Positions 13,302 to 25,270 of a stretch of DNA of 64,000 nt are shown here, one piece after another. Location: the NCBI GenBank assembly GCA_907165135.1, contig OU015567.1:10235001-10299000 (forward strand), written 5' to 3'. The translations under genes were made by a program, and so were the position numbers. Positions within the stretch are counted from its first letter, which is position 1; the number at the start of each line of letters is the position of its first letter. The notes beneath the pieces are model-generated. The model searched no databases. It saw only the letters and a program-made list of their open reading frames with translations, and was not told where the DNA came from. Origin of the DNA: Oikopleura dioica (taxonomy: Eukaryota > Chordata > Appendicularia > Copelata > Oikopleuridae).

Positions 13302-14407
13302 ATGGGAATAAGAGAGATTTCAGTTGGAGGATATTCTGCTCTTGCTTTATCAGGGCTAATCGCAGGTAGGGTTAAACCTGAATAACAATGTTTGACAGAA
13401 ATAAGGTGGCGCTTTTGCATGGAAATACCTGGAAGACTACCGAGAAGGTTTAGTTTCAGAGGATCTTGCGAAGCCAGAATCTGAAAGTTACTTCAACCTT
13501 CATGTTCTTCTTATGTACTGGCTATATGTAAGTAGCATCGTTTTTCATCCAATCCAAATCGAATGCATTTCGGTTTTTCAAGAGGGTAAATATGGAATTC
13601 AGCTTCTGCCAAATGCACTCGGAGCGATCAGTTTCAGAGCGTTTACTTTTATTGAACGCGATACAGCAAAATTACTCCATGCTTTGTTCAACACTATCGG
13701 TTTTGCTGCCTGTAAGTCTTAATATTATCAAATCAGTGCTCAATAATTTCTAGCGATTGCTGGTTTTGTCATTATCTACAAGCATCAAGGGGCAGCATAT
13801 GGGGAATATGGCCATTTCTATAGTCCGCATACATACATCGGAATGATAACTCTTGCCCTTTACTGGTTTCAATGGGTTGCTGCGGTCTTTCTTTACTTCA
13901 TTTCTTGGGAAAAGTACCTGTCCTCGGAAGACCTGATGCGAATGGGGAAGATCAAAGGGGCTTTTATCCAGTCTCATCGGGCTATTGGTAAGCTTATTTT
14001 ATAGATTGTTCTAGTATGCACTCTTTGGCCTTGAGTTCTGACATCATGTTTGAACGAATATTTCAGGTTATATTTGCTTTGTCCTCATTGCAGTTTCATG
14101 CTTTTTCGGATTTATGACCAACTACTACTATGGATTGTAAGTTAACTGCGAAGCGAACTGAAGACTAAGATTCTTTTTCAGCACAAAAGGCGATCCTAAC
14201 CATGATATGAATTCGATCATGCCTTACATGAATCAATCAATGGTTCCGATGTTTGCTGGAATGATGCTCCTTCTAGCCGTTATTCTCAACACTAAATATG
14301 TCCGACCGAAGCCCAAAGAAGTTTACAAGCCACAAGAAACTGCTACCTTGAAATCCGTTTCTCCGACAAAAGATAACGCTTCTGCTCCGCCTACTTCTGA
14401 GTTCTGA
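13302..14407 (+). CDS. Cytochrome b561 family transmembrane ferric/ascorbate reductase
   Basis: Six exons (13302-13365, 13406-13527, 13603-13711, 13754-13987, 14067-14136, 14182-14407) give 274 residues, close to the usual ~250. The helix 2 to 3 region aligns without gaps to animal CYB561: FNLH, then an Arg 20 residues after that His, then KLLHAL. Further His residues sit in YSPHTYIG and SHRAIG, so the four haem-ligand positions appear filled. Members move electrons across vesicle or plasma membranes from ascorbate. The tail after the last helix is hydrophilic and Pro/Ser rich. The exon 3 acceptor was chosen because only that choice keeps the helix spacing. The ATG follows an AG acceptor by two bases. 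An AATAAA lies near 14463. Confidence 0.9.
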
Positions 14408-14618
14408 CTTTCGATAAAATTTCACTCCAAAGCACTGAATTCATAACAGCACTAATATTTCACAATAAATATAAGAAATCAACGAAGAGAAAAGAAAGAG
14501 TTTTACAAAGTGTTATCAATTTAATAAATAGTATTTATTTCGGTACGCTTTCTCACTCTCTAAAAACCGGATATACGACTGAACTTGAACACGAATCAAA
14601 TGCCTTTCACGGGCGAAG

Positions 14619-15663
14619 TCACAATAATGGCTCTTTCTTGATTCGGGAGTCTCCCACCTTGATCGGGTGTCCATTCTCATTTCCTCCGTGAATTCGTTTT
14701 ATATGGTGAGTAACATTGTCGATGCGGAAGTGTTTATGCTCGCAGAGGCTTGAATATGCAGCTGAAGACAGGTCAAACACTTGAATCATTACCTGCATTT
14801 CCACTCTCCGATATGATGTTTCAAATGAAATTTGTAATGGCGCGTTAGCGACTCTTTGTTGCTAATGGAAACAGATAATAATTACCGACGATAAGCTGAA
14901 TAAATGCAAACCTGAGCCCGTGGCCACTGCTTTCCGGAAAAAGATGAGGGCAAATTTTGCACTTGAATCTGCCAGTTCCTTTTCCCCGTTTGGGGACAGT
15001 CTCTATTCGCTCGACACTTTCGACGAGATAGGCGACTTCTTGATCTGTGACTTGTTCGACCTTAGATGAATCTTAGGCTTGGTCAAGGAAAGAGATAGTT
15101 TACCGTATGACCATTTATCAAATTTTCGATGATTTTGCTAATTTTTCCATTGCGAAGTGGAGAGGAATCCACTGGCCTTCCGTAGAATTCCAAAAACTGT
15201 TCGAGCTGACCAAGGTCAACCTGTAAGAGTTGCCCAGTTCCCGGGCGCTGGACTGTCACTTTCTTGCCACTAAAAAGAAATGTTATAATGGAAAGCTCAA
15301 TCTTAAAGTGGTAGTCACAAATACTTTGATTATGTGAAGCGGTTTGTCATGTGGACAAGATCACCGCGCATGGTTGATTGAGATTATGGTGAAGAAAAGT
15401 TCAAGGAAAAACTGACCGTAAACACGATCTGCTTCTTACTTTTGACTAAGGCCGATGATCACTCTGAAGGTTTCGTCAAGGTCAGAGAATTCTTCTTTCT
15501 CTGGCAGCCTGCGTTTAGAAGGGTTTCGATTCAGATCTGAAGTCGAGCCCATGTCCATCGGGGAAGAGCTCGGAACAATTGGGGTGAGCTGGACGAATTC
15601 ATCTTCTTGGGACTCATCTGTTTTCTCGTCGAAATGATGCAATCCTAAAGCATTTGAGCTCAT
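14619..15663 (-). CDS. C2H2 zinc-finger protein
   Basis: Five exons in transcription order (15663-15440, 15269-15104, 15060-14912, 14861-14793, 14748-14619) give 245 residues. The N-terminal third is acidic and Ser/Pro rich. A basic middle part (KKVTVQRPGTGQLL) follows. Two fingers end the protein: an atypical first one (FKCKICPHLF with a long loop to RHYKFH) and a regular C-x2-C-x12-H-x4-H finger starting CSLC and ending HHIKRIH. The last acceptor was chosen because it alone restores the CSLC pair. It is probably a nuclear DNA-binding protein; no orthologue is recognised. Confidence 0.75.
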
Positions 15664-16433
15664 ATGTTGTATGATATGAACTACGTGATGAGATGAAATG
15701 GTATAAAATGTGGACTGATTTTTATTATGTTAGTGCTAAACACAGTTTTATAACGAGAGGGAGACTAAGACCAACGGATGCTTAGACGGTTACGGTTCGA
15801 ATTAATGTATTTTCCTCGTTTTATAACCCAGTTAGTCACAAAGTTTATCGTTGTAAAAAATGTGGCTGATGGTACTTTGGGGCTTTGTTTAATCGTACTT
15901 ATGTCGTATAAAAACTCATATAACAAATCTACGTGATTTACCACTAATCTCATCCTCCAGCTTCCTCGGATCGTACTCTTCCATCTTCCTTTCTCTTGTC
16001 CTTTTGACAAAAAAAGCTGAAATCGTAATAATTTCAGAAGATAGACTTCCGTAGTTACACTCAGCGCGAGACAATGACCAGAGGCACGCTTGAATAGAAT
16101 TAAAATGATGTGCTCATAAACCCGTAGGAAAAGCCGTAGGACGAATTCGTACTGCAGGAGTATGCAGCCCGGACAAACAGATGCAGAAGTAATTGCACAA
16201 ATATTTGAGGCGTGATAATGTAAGAGAAAATTCAAGATTGATGGTTTTGGTCGTGTTTATTGGGGCTTCATTTTTTGTCTAACGAGTTCAGAAGTTTGAC
16301 TTTTGTAGGGGCAGTAATTTACAGGGGAAAGAAGGTTCACAAACAGCGAAAAATGGCTGAAATTTATAAATTTAGTAAAAAAAGCATCGGATTATGTACA
16401 GGATGCTAGAGTTTCCTGCGAAAATTTTCCCTT
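15664..16433. other. Intergenic; possible small minus-strand gene not resolved
   Basis: A minus-strand frame near 16090-15915 reads a hydrophobic stretch followed by a charged tail (KRTRERKMEEYDPRKLEDE) and a stop, which could be the end of a small membrane protein. I could not find its start or splice sites. A longer 156-codon frame on the same strand looks like chance. Confidence 0.25.
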
Positions 16434-18589
16434 CTAGAAGGAATTCTCCACGAAAGTCTTGCATTCACCGTCCATACTAGTAGCAGGAGAAGCTTGGATC
16501 ATCGGCTGCTGACCCATGTAAAGACCAGGTGAATGAGAGTATCCATAAGGGGGGTGAATTGGCTGGTAGGTGGACACACTTGGATATGAATGCATCGAAT
16601 TTCCAAAGTAGGGATACTGAAGTTGCATATATCCTGGCATCGGTGTCGGTTGGGAGTACCCTGGACAGTAGGGCGGCTTTGGAAAGCGATGAAAAATGAT
16701 GAATAAAAATTATGGTAAATTTTTATTATAGAATTTCATGCTTTTCCTGATAAAAGATATCGGTCTTGCTGTCACCGACTTGCACTGGTATTGGCGAATT
16801 GGTGGACTGCATGTGGTTTGAGAAGGTATTTACAGATTTCATACCTGAGATCTGTCTCGTTTGATAAAATCTCAGACCATTCCTGAATTTCTTGCTTCGG
16901 CTCCTGCTTTTGGGCATGCTGAGAAGACTAAAAGTTCAAATAGAAATGAATTTCTTGCGAAAGCTACCTTTGGAAACTTGGCGATCTTGTATTTGTGATT
17001 TGTGCCAAGATGTTCATCGACATCTTTTGGGACAAAAAATATCTTTTGTTTGATGTCCTTCGCCTTTTTGTTTTTCAAGTTAAATTGCCTAGAAACTTAG
17101 TTATTTAAAAACGAGGGATGAGAATAACTTGAAGCCGTAGTTGTTGAGGTTTCGTTGAAAACTCGCCCATTTGATTGTATTAATTGGGTGCTTCTCTTCC
17201 TTTGATTTCACCTGTAACCATTCCTGGATAAGACGGTAAAATGGGTTCGAAATAATCGGGCTTTTACCTGCTCGAATCGATCTGGACTGAAGATGAAGCC
17301 GAGTCCTTCTTCAGTAAAGGTCACGGAAGGAACGTTGATGTCTCTCGCGAGCATTCGTAGTTTTTCGGGGAATTGGGTGTACCCTCGTCTGAACGCTTTT
17401 TTACCAGGCTTCTTTTTGTCAATTTGCTGCTCCCCCGCCGATTCCATTTGTTCAAGGTCAGGCAATGCTCGCGGAGTTGGAGTATTATCTGCTTGTTCTG
17501 GCTTTTTATTTTCCAGAAGAGCGAAGTGATCGTTTATATTTTCGACTAGTCGACACATCACCTCACTTGGAGTCGTTTCAAAAATTGAATTATTTTTTTA
17601 AACATTTTAGAGGAAAATGCTTACGAAACAACTTTCCTTTCAAGCTTCTTCACGGCATTTAATTGTCTGAGGTACTCTTCTTCATCATCTGCAGGCTCTA
17701 TTAAATATGAAAATCGTGCTCCATGAAAATGAATCTTACCAGTTTTAACGTTATCGATTTGATCTTCTGGTGTCAATATCTGTTCGACCTGGCCCTGCTC
17801 CTCTGGAACCTCCGGAGAAGCGAGAGTCTGACCATCCTTCAGATCTTTAGGAGCGAGGAAAAGATCATCCTCGTCCATGACATCTGAGTTAGGTTCTTCC
17901 CTATCGCAGGTAGCCGGTGGCGATTCAAAACCAGAGTCCTTCGATCCTCTCCGTTGAAGGAAGATCGCTGGAGGAGTGTCCTCGTTGTCTTCTCCTTCGG
18001 ACATTGGGTCATCCTCGCTGCTCTCTTCGATGATTTCAGTCACTTGAAATGCCATGTCATAATTATAGTGACCGTTGTTAGGCTAAAAAGTTTAAAGTCA
18101 GGATTACAAAACTGACTGTACCGTAGACACGCTCAAACCAGCTTCGGAGTCCACGACGTCGATCTCCATCGGAACATTGTCGCGATCTCCTTCAACTATT
18201 TCATCGACGCGAAAAACTTGGTCATTTGAAGCTTCGTAATTTGTGGGCTAGAATAAATAATGATGAATCGAACAAGAACTGACTCTACCTCAGAATTGGA
18301 AACGTCGACGGCGGAATGAGACTTCTTGACATCTGTCTCAATTCGGGCTTGATTGTAAGTGGCATTTTCGGCAGGCGCGATGAACTCTTGTTTGATGAGA
18401 GGAGCTTTTTTCGAGACCTAAAGCATGTTTATTCCTGCATCAGAATCGCAAAGAAGCAGAAAGAAGAATGCTCACCTTTCTTCTCTCAAGCTTCGTTAAA
18501 TCGACGAAAGCATAACTTTCATACTCGGCCACGAATTCAACATCATTGTTGTCCTTCGCCAGCCGAAGACCGCTGCGTGTGAGAGGCAT
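16434..18589 (-). CDS. HSF-type DNA-binding domain protein
   Basis: Eleven exons in order (18589-18476, 18417-18289, 18247-18122, 18082-17740, 17697-17625, 17565-17268, 17211-17129, 17088-16968, 16918-16845, 16806-16776, 16676-16434) sum to 544 residues in phase. An acidic, Ser/Glu-rich N-terminal half of about 320 residues precedes a heat-shock-factor winged helix. That helix is recognisable from FPEKLRML, GLGFIFSPDRFEQ and WASFQRNLNNYGFK, the last matching the HSF recognition helix and YGF end. A Tyr/Pro/Ser-rich tail follows, like an activation region. HSF1-type proteins have this domain at the N-terminus, so the middle position is unusual. No clear HR-A/B heptad region was seen. The 31-bp tenth exon is the weakest part. 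Confidence 0.72.
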
Positions 18590-19504
18590 CTCGAGTCTCT
18601 TTTTCTTTTCTGGAAAAAAAACCTATCTCTAGATTCTGGCTTTGAAAATAAGTCAGACTGGAAGACTTTGAAAACAAGTGTTGCCAAAGTCGAGCCGGCG
18701 AATTTCGCGTCGCGAATCAGAGCTGCGAACTTCGTCACCAGTTCTCAGAATCGCTTCCGATTCGTGCGCCGTACTTTTCGCGTCTATTCATGAGTCATCC
18801 CCAAATCGCAAAGATTGCATCAAAAAATTTAATGAACTTTTTCAACCTATGCTAGAGATAATACCATGAAGTTTAACTCTTGTGGGAGAAAGCCTCTGGG
18901 CCCCCTTCCCCGTATCCCGCGCAAATCACTGTCGGGGAAGTCTAGAAAATTTCTTAAGCACTTGCTTGGCGGTTTAGAAGAATCTCGAGATTCTGAAGAA
19001 CAGAATCTGGAAAGTAAACGGGTCTGAGCCAATGAGAGAGCCGACAAGGGTTAGCGCGGCTTCTCTCCAAGATTAGGCGCGCTCAGAAATGCCCATGTCC
19101 CGGGCCAATATCTCTCGCCACATGTCTTCAGACATGGGCAGATTCTCCTATCTCCCTTAACTGCTCAACTTCATGGTATGATGAAGAACATAAATTCATG
19201 GAAAATGAACGAAAAGAAGCTTCAAAAAACATTCTAGAATAGAGATCAAAGGATGGCATTTTGAAGTTTTTTCTCGATATTTTCCGAGATCGACTTAGAG
19301 ACAAAAATTCGACGCTTTCGTCGAAATGGCGAATTTCCTCTTCTAAATTTTTCAGAACAGCGCCGTTCGAAATTGAGAAAAAGCGCCATCCTTCAGAGCG
19401 ATTATCAAGTTTAACAAATTTTTGAGCGCTGTGTTTTTTCGAGGCTTCCTCATCAGATATTTTGATAGCGTAATTTGTTTCGTATTCTTTTGTACATTTG
19501 TAGA
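18590..19504. other. Intergenic region between divergent genes
   Basis: The HSF-type gene (minus) and the CK2-beta gene (plus) start on either side, so both promoters probably lie here. No exon is supported. The final AG acceptor at 19502-19503 is one base from the next ATG. Confidence 0.4.
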
Positions 19505-20382
19505 ATGCAAAGATGGATCGACACTCATTTACAGAAACGCGGAAACCACTTCCTTTGCCGGGTCGATGAATGCTTCATGACGGACAGCTTCAATCTCACT
19601 GGACTCGCGGAATGCATCCCTAATTTCCTCAACGTTTATTATTATAAAAAGAATGCATCCTGACATTCTTTAGGTTCTACAGAGAATTTTGAATACAGAA
19701 TCAACCTCTGACGACAGCGATTCCAATCCTTCAGCAAGCTCAAAAAGCGAGAAAGAAGAAGAGAAAGAATTGGCCGCTGAAACACTTTATGGCCTTATCC
19801 ATGCTCGATTCATTATGACGAGACGAGGGTCGGACGAAATGAAGGACAAGTTTTATAATAATATCTTCGGAGTTTGCCCTCGGTAAATAAAATGCAGTTT
19901 TCTATCTCTTACTGGTGATTCTAGTGTCACTTGCGCGACAAGTCTCCTTCCAATCGGCCTTTCAGACGCCCCTTGTGAAGGTGAATATAAAAAACTGATT
20001 GTAAGTATTCAACCATCAATCCTTTTAAGAAAATGTAAAAACCTACTGTCCGATGTGCGACGAAATCTTTGAAGCGAAATCCTCCAAAGTTCGAGGTCTT
20101 GACGGCGCTTTCTTTGGAATCAGTTTCCCAGTTTGTCATCTTCGAAAACGCTCTAAATAGCTTCAATAATTCTCTTTAGCACATGTTCTTCATGATGAAC
20201 CCAGAATGTCGTCCTGCAAAGAAAAAATCTCATGGCTGGGTACCGAAATTGTTTGGCTTTCGGATTCATCCGTCTGCTTACCAATCACAGGTTTTTTTGT
20301 TTCATCATTTTCTTTATAAGTGCGTCGACTCTAGGAACCTGAAGAGGAAACAAAAGACGAAAATGAAGACAAGGAAGAATAA
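19505..20382 (+). CDS. CSNK2B: Casein kinase 2 regulatory subunit beta, divergent
   Basis: Six exons (19505-19633, 19674-19882, 19925-19980, 20030-20130, 20180-20290, 20335-20382) give 217 residues, against 215 in human. Landmarks in order: FNLTGL near residue 35, [30 protein letters not shown] and [13 protein letters not shown]. The zinc-finger cysteines that hold the dimer are all present (CPRVTC and YCPMC). CK2-beta dimers dock the catalytic alpha subunits. Differences: the Ser-rich autophosphorylated N-terminus is absent, the acidic loop is replaced by a Ser/Asp/Lys-rich segment, and the tail is Glu/Lys rich. It may be a tissue-specific paralogue rather than the main beta subunit. Confidence 0.92.
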
Positions 20383-20755
20383 GACAAAATAGTGTCAAAA
20401 ATAAGAAGACTTTCACTGTATCCCAATCCTTTATCACTGCCTTTATGTTCATAAATGTTCACTTTCAGTAACAGTTCCAGGATGAATCGTATAGAAAAGG
20501 TGCTCAAAGACCCTTGTCTACCATATTTACAGTAGTTCAGAGATTGTTGAACAGCTTATCTTTCTTCTGAACAAACTGTCAAGAAACCGTTTTCATCTCG
20601 TTTTCAGACAGTGTAAACAACGAACCGAAATAAATAAAGTTTACACTTGATCATATAAACAATCGTTTTCTTTATTCAAAGTGTGAAATTTAGCATGTTT
20701 CGATCTTGCCGAACCGGCCACCTTCTCTTGATAGTCGGTCATTCCAAGACTCACG

Positions 20756-23431
20756 ATGCTTGGATCAAGATTTCAGAGATTGCTTCTAATTCTTGGGGGC
20801 TTTGGCTCCGCACAGGTTAAGAAATTGAATTAACTTTTCGCATACTAGCCTTCTTTTAGGATCCGTATCCAGGATGTGACCCTGAAAAATGTCCTCAAAT
20901 GGGAACAACCTTTTCCTGCGGTGTCGTTATAAAAGAGTACCCAAACTCCCAGGATGAAAACGGTGACAATTTGGTTAAGTGCGGGTACATGATCACTGGC
21001 TCAAGATCAAAGTATTCGGAGCTTCAGGAGCTCTGCAAAAATATGGCACCGATGGCCCGTGATAGCGAGTGGGAAGCTGGAGAGGGCACTGGGGATATGA
21101 TCTCTCTGGAGAATCAGGTTCAACAGGATATTTTAACTTATCACGTGAAGAATATCACTGTGAATCCAAACAACCCGAACTCATTCTACTATCCGTACGT
21201 TTACATCGGCTTCCGGCGATTATGTGGGACATGTCCGTGGTTTTGGGAAGATGGAAGTCCAGTTTCATGGACCCACTGGCTCCCTCCCAGCTACCCAACA
21301 ACCAGTACTTACGCAAACTGCGCGTGGAGCTACGCGTATGGTACATACGAGGGCGAATGGCGCAACTACGCTTGCTACTCGAGCTATCCCGGATACTGTG
21401 AATACTTTCCCAAGGGTCGTCCTTCACCTAAACTCATCCCGCTTCCGAATCCAGTTAAGAATGGCGGCTGTCTTGCCGGTTGGTGGAAGTTTGGCGGCTA
21501 CTGTTACAAACAAATCGGCTTCAGCAACAATATCTGGGACGAGAGCCAATACAAGACCTACGACGACGCCAATGCTCAGTGCAACAATCTCTGGTCTGGC
21601 GCAACACTCGCAATGGTTCCTTCTCCTCAACACAACGCCATGGTTGCTGCTCTCCTTGGACCACATACAGCTGGAGGCAAGAGCCCGTGGATCGGAGTGA
21701 AGAGCTTCGCGCAAAATGAATATTATTTTGCGAATATAGATCAGACGCGCATTTATTACTCGAATTGGGTTGCCAGTAAACCAAATCATCTTCATCTCGG
21801 TTTGGAGAACTGCGTCGAAATGAAGTGGAAGCCTGAGTGGAGCTACAACGGCGGGGTAGAAGCTGGACAGTGGGAGAATCGAAACTGTAATGAAAACAGA
21901 CCCTATGTCTGTTCCCGCGCAGAGGACTCTTCCATCGGTAACTATGTATTCCCAACTGATCAGACTTGGGCGAACCAAACCTGTCCCGAGGGATGGATCC
22001 CTAAGGGCGCCGCTTGCTACAAGTTCTCGACCGATAAAAAGACCTTTGATGATGCTTCAAAGTACTGTCAAGACACCGTGAAGCAAGAAGTCAGCGGCGC
22101 AATCAAGGGCGATTTGATGACCTTCTGGGATGATTACGAGCGCAATCATGCGTATTCCTTTTTCCGTGACGATTCCGTCGACAATCGAAACGATGTTACT
22201 CTTCCATTCTTTGGCGACTATGGCATTTGGGTTGGTCTGGATAAAAGACGGAACAATACTTGGAGATGGATTGATGACTGGCCGATGACAGGAACTCATT
22301 GGGCACCAGGTACAATAGTTAGCCCATTTGACGATCCCAAATTTTTTTTATCAATTTTGATGTCTAATTATATTCTTTTAAGGAAAACCTCAGCCAAACA
22401 GTAACGGAGGCAAAGATTGTGCTTTCATCAATAAAGATGGCTACATGACTGACGAATCGTGCTCTACTCCGATGCCATTCATCTGCAAGGCGGAATTCGT
22501 CGACTATACTCCAAGCGTAAGAATTATCAGTTCTTCCAGCTAAATCAATTTAGTGGCGGGACTCCATCTCCAATCTTGGTGAGGCTTTGGATTGCCCTGA
22601 TGGCTGGACGGAATTTTACGATCATTGCATCAAGGGATTCAAGGAGCAGGTTACCTGGTTCACTGCCCGACAGACCTGCGAATCAAGCGGAGGCGACTTG
22701 GTTTCGATTCACTCTGAATGTAAGTCTATCTTACTTTTCCAAGTATACCGGTGGTTTAGTCAAAAACAACTTCGTCAAGCAGCTCTACAGCGATCTGAAA
22801 GTGCCTTATCCTGATGAGCCTGGACCATGGATCGGTCTTCGCGAAACTCCCACTCCAGAATGGTCTGATAAGTCCTCTGTTGCGTTCATCAACTGGGCGA
22901 ATGGGCAGCCCGATGATTATGTAAGTTTGGATGAATTCAACACGATTGATGAAGTGCCTTTAGGAAGGAAATGAAGCGTGTGGACAGATGATCACATCCG
23001 GCGCGTGGAATGATGAGATGTGCGACAACCAACATCCCTTTATGTGCCAAAGAGTCAGGACGTATTCCTACTGTGCTGCTGCAGCAGAGGCTGGAAAGTT
23101 TGAACAGTGTGGATATGCAGGAGTCAGGTATGATTTTTTACATCATTCATCATCGAACTATTCTTCAGTGAGGAACAGTGCGTAAAAGAATTCCAATGCT
23201 GCTGGAACCCAATTCAGCCGGTGAAATGCTTCGCGCCGAAGAAACCTGGTCTCCATCCTGGCATAACAGCAGGTGCGGCAGTTGCTGCAACGCTTTTCAC
23301 CGTCGGCATTGTTGGAGGAGCATATATTTACTACACAAAATATGGCTTTGGAACACCAGGGTAAAAATTCTTTCTCGGACTCTTTAATGATCTTTCTTAG
23401 CTCTGGCGGAATTTCGAATCCTGTGGCATAA
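20756..23431 (+). CDS. Membrane protein with four C-type lectin domains and a trefoil domain
   Basis: Eight exons (20756-20815, 20860-22309, 22383-22516, 22554-22719, 22760-22920, 22964-23127, 23169-23360, 23401-23431) give 785 residues. A signal peptide (LLLILGGFGSAQ) leads. Lectin-like domains start near residues 25, 215, 395 and 540. The fourth has QPD and WND motifs, the pattern of calcium-dependent galactose-type binding; the second has KPN. Then comes a trefoil (P-type) domain, recognised from QCGYAGVSEEQC and CCWN, one transmembrane helix (near residue 745) and a short tail. The second exon is unusually long at 1450 bp. It is likely a surface receptor or adhesion molecule in gut or epidermis. 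A poly(A) signal lies near 23504. Confidence 0.9.
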
Positions 23432-24593
23432 ATTATGCCGCATAATGGTCGAAGCGTTTTACATTTTGTACATTTTCTTTCCCTATATTTTCCTGCATAC
23501 TTCAAATAAAGCTTATAATAAGTATTAATCTCGCATTCTGTTGATGCAACTTTTAGAAATCAAGGTCACTCTCCATTCAAGTGTCTTTCTCAATCAGTCG
23601 CTAAATAATCTAATCTTATTAATCTTAATCTTGGCTCTCGTCAGATTCAGTCGTCGTATTAGAGCATTTTCCTGATGAGAGCAAAAACGTGGCAAAACTT
23701 GCTAAACATGTGTCGATGAGCGTTTCCAATTGAGACATGATAGATGAAAGATTCATCTGAGACTGATTATTTCCACAAAAATCAAATCATCTTCACTCCA
23801 CGTGAGAAGTTTTTACTCTTCGAATAATCACTACTCAAACAATCGGACTTTTTTGAAACACTGTCCTTTTGAGATGAAAAAGTTATAAGCCTCTATTTTC
23901 CTTCATCCGTGGGGAACACTTGGTCCTTTTGAAAATCGTCTTACATACAGTGTATTCAATTGGCTCATGATGATGTGTTTCCACCTGTCTTCATGAGCGG
24001 TTTTAGCTTATAAAAACTTCGAAGACTCCTTATTTATGGCTATAGTCTAAAATTGAACCAATGCTGAACAAACTGAGCGCATAAGGTTGCATCTGAAGTT
24101 ACCTAAGAAAAGGTAAGTTGAATTGAAAGTCCTTATTTAGGCAACGTCATAAGGTGCCAGTGACTGGCAGCAAGTCGTAATTTTTGCTAAAAGGGTCGTG
24201 CATTAATCGAAAATAAATTCAACTGCTTCTCAGTAAATTATAACCTTTAGAATAACCTATTACTAATAGGCTATTACTAATAGCATATTACTCCATGGAT
24301 ACATCAGTAAGATTGCTATCAAATTCAGAGGATTATTTTCCGATAGGCCGACATTTGCACTCGTGCTTTAGGTACCCTATCCTTAGCTTGCCATTTTGCA
24401 TTCACTTGTACAAACAGCGAAGGTCAGCTCAAGAAGGTGCAGCTACTTTTCTTGGCTTCATTATTCATTTGCAAGGGAGCAAGTTCTGAGCTGCGTTAAT
24501 TTTTCAACAGAAAAACGAGAGCAATATAAGAGCCGCGGGAGCCGCTTAGACAACCACAGAGCTAGAATCAGATTGATATATTTCCAGAAAAAA
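23432..24593. other. 3' UTR and intergenic DNA
   Basis: No gene is supported. Two adjacent copies of a 13-bp near-palindrome (CTATTACTAATAG) lie at 24257-24269 and 24271-24283. An AG acceptor near 24587 precedes the next start codon. Confidence 0.4.
24257..24283. repeat. Tandem pair of a 13-bp near-palindrome
   Basis: CTATTACTAATAG occurs twice, one base apart. Each copy is nearly its own reverse complement. A related reverse-complement sequence occurs near 46816. It could be a protein-binding site or a transposon remnant. Confidence 0.5.
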
Positions 24594-25088
24594 ATGGCAG
24601 ATGACAAACGGCAGGTATGTGATACGGTACGTTCCAAAAGCTCGGGAATTAAAACGTATCCTTAGGCATTTAACGTTGCAATGCAAGATGCGCAAAATGC
24701 GTTTTACGATATTTTCGTCAAATTGGAAACGATGGAGTCAGACTCGCAAATGCACGCGGATCAGGTCAAGCAGCTAAGAGAGGACTTGCACAACTCAGAG
24801 AAAATTCGAATGGAACTCTGTGCCAAGTACAGTAACTTGAGGGTAAAGTTGATTTGCGATGCTGCCAAATCATAACAAAAATCAAAGGTCAAATACGAGC
24901 GGCTACGAACATCCATCAAAGAAGCCATGACTTTGAATTCACCTACTCCTGATCTAATGGCTCGACTCGGAAGCAAGGTTGAAGCTGATCTCAACTCAAC
25001 TCGGGTTTCTTCAAGAGCCAGCAGCGGCTCCGTCTCTGATCAAGTCTCAAAAATTGAAGGACTTTCCGTTGATGAAAATGGAGAATGA
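24594..25088 (+). CDS. Small coiled-coil protein, function unknown
   Basis: Three exons (24594-24614, 24666-24842, 24888-25088) give 132 residues in phase. Residues about 15-90 form a long charged helix with heptad spacing (AFYDIFVKLETMES, then MHADQVKQLREDLH), and the last 40 residues are Ser-rich. It could be a subunit of a larger complex. I do not recognise a family. The ATG lies seven bases after an AG acceptor. Confidence 0.65.
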
Positions 25089-25270
25089 TCTTTGTCTATA
25101 TTGTAAAATAGCCCCTTTCGCACTTTCTGTTTGAAATAAACGATAAAAAGCACGTTTCGTCACTTCTGTTTTTCTTGCCATCCTAACCTCCATCTTTCTT
25201 CCTTTTGATCTGGGCAGAAAAAAAGAACGGAAGAAACGATTGAAAAAGGACCAGTTTGAATTTGGCAGAG

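Noticed and set aside
15765-16235. 156-codon minus frame
   Set aside because: Hydrophobic and low-information; a different frame in the same DNA looks slightly more protein-like, and neither has splice support.
21424-21978. 184-codon minus frame opposite the lectin gene
   Set aside because: It is the antisense shadow of a strongly supported coding exon.
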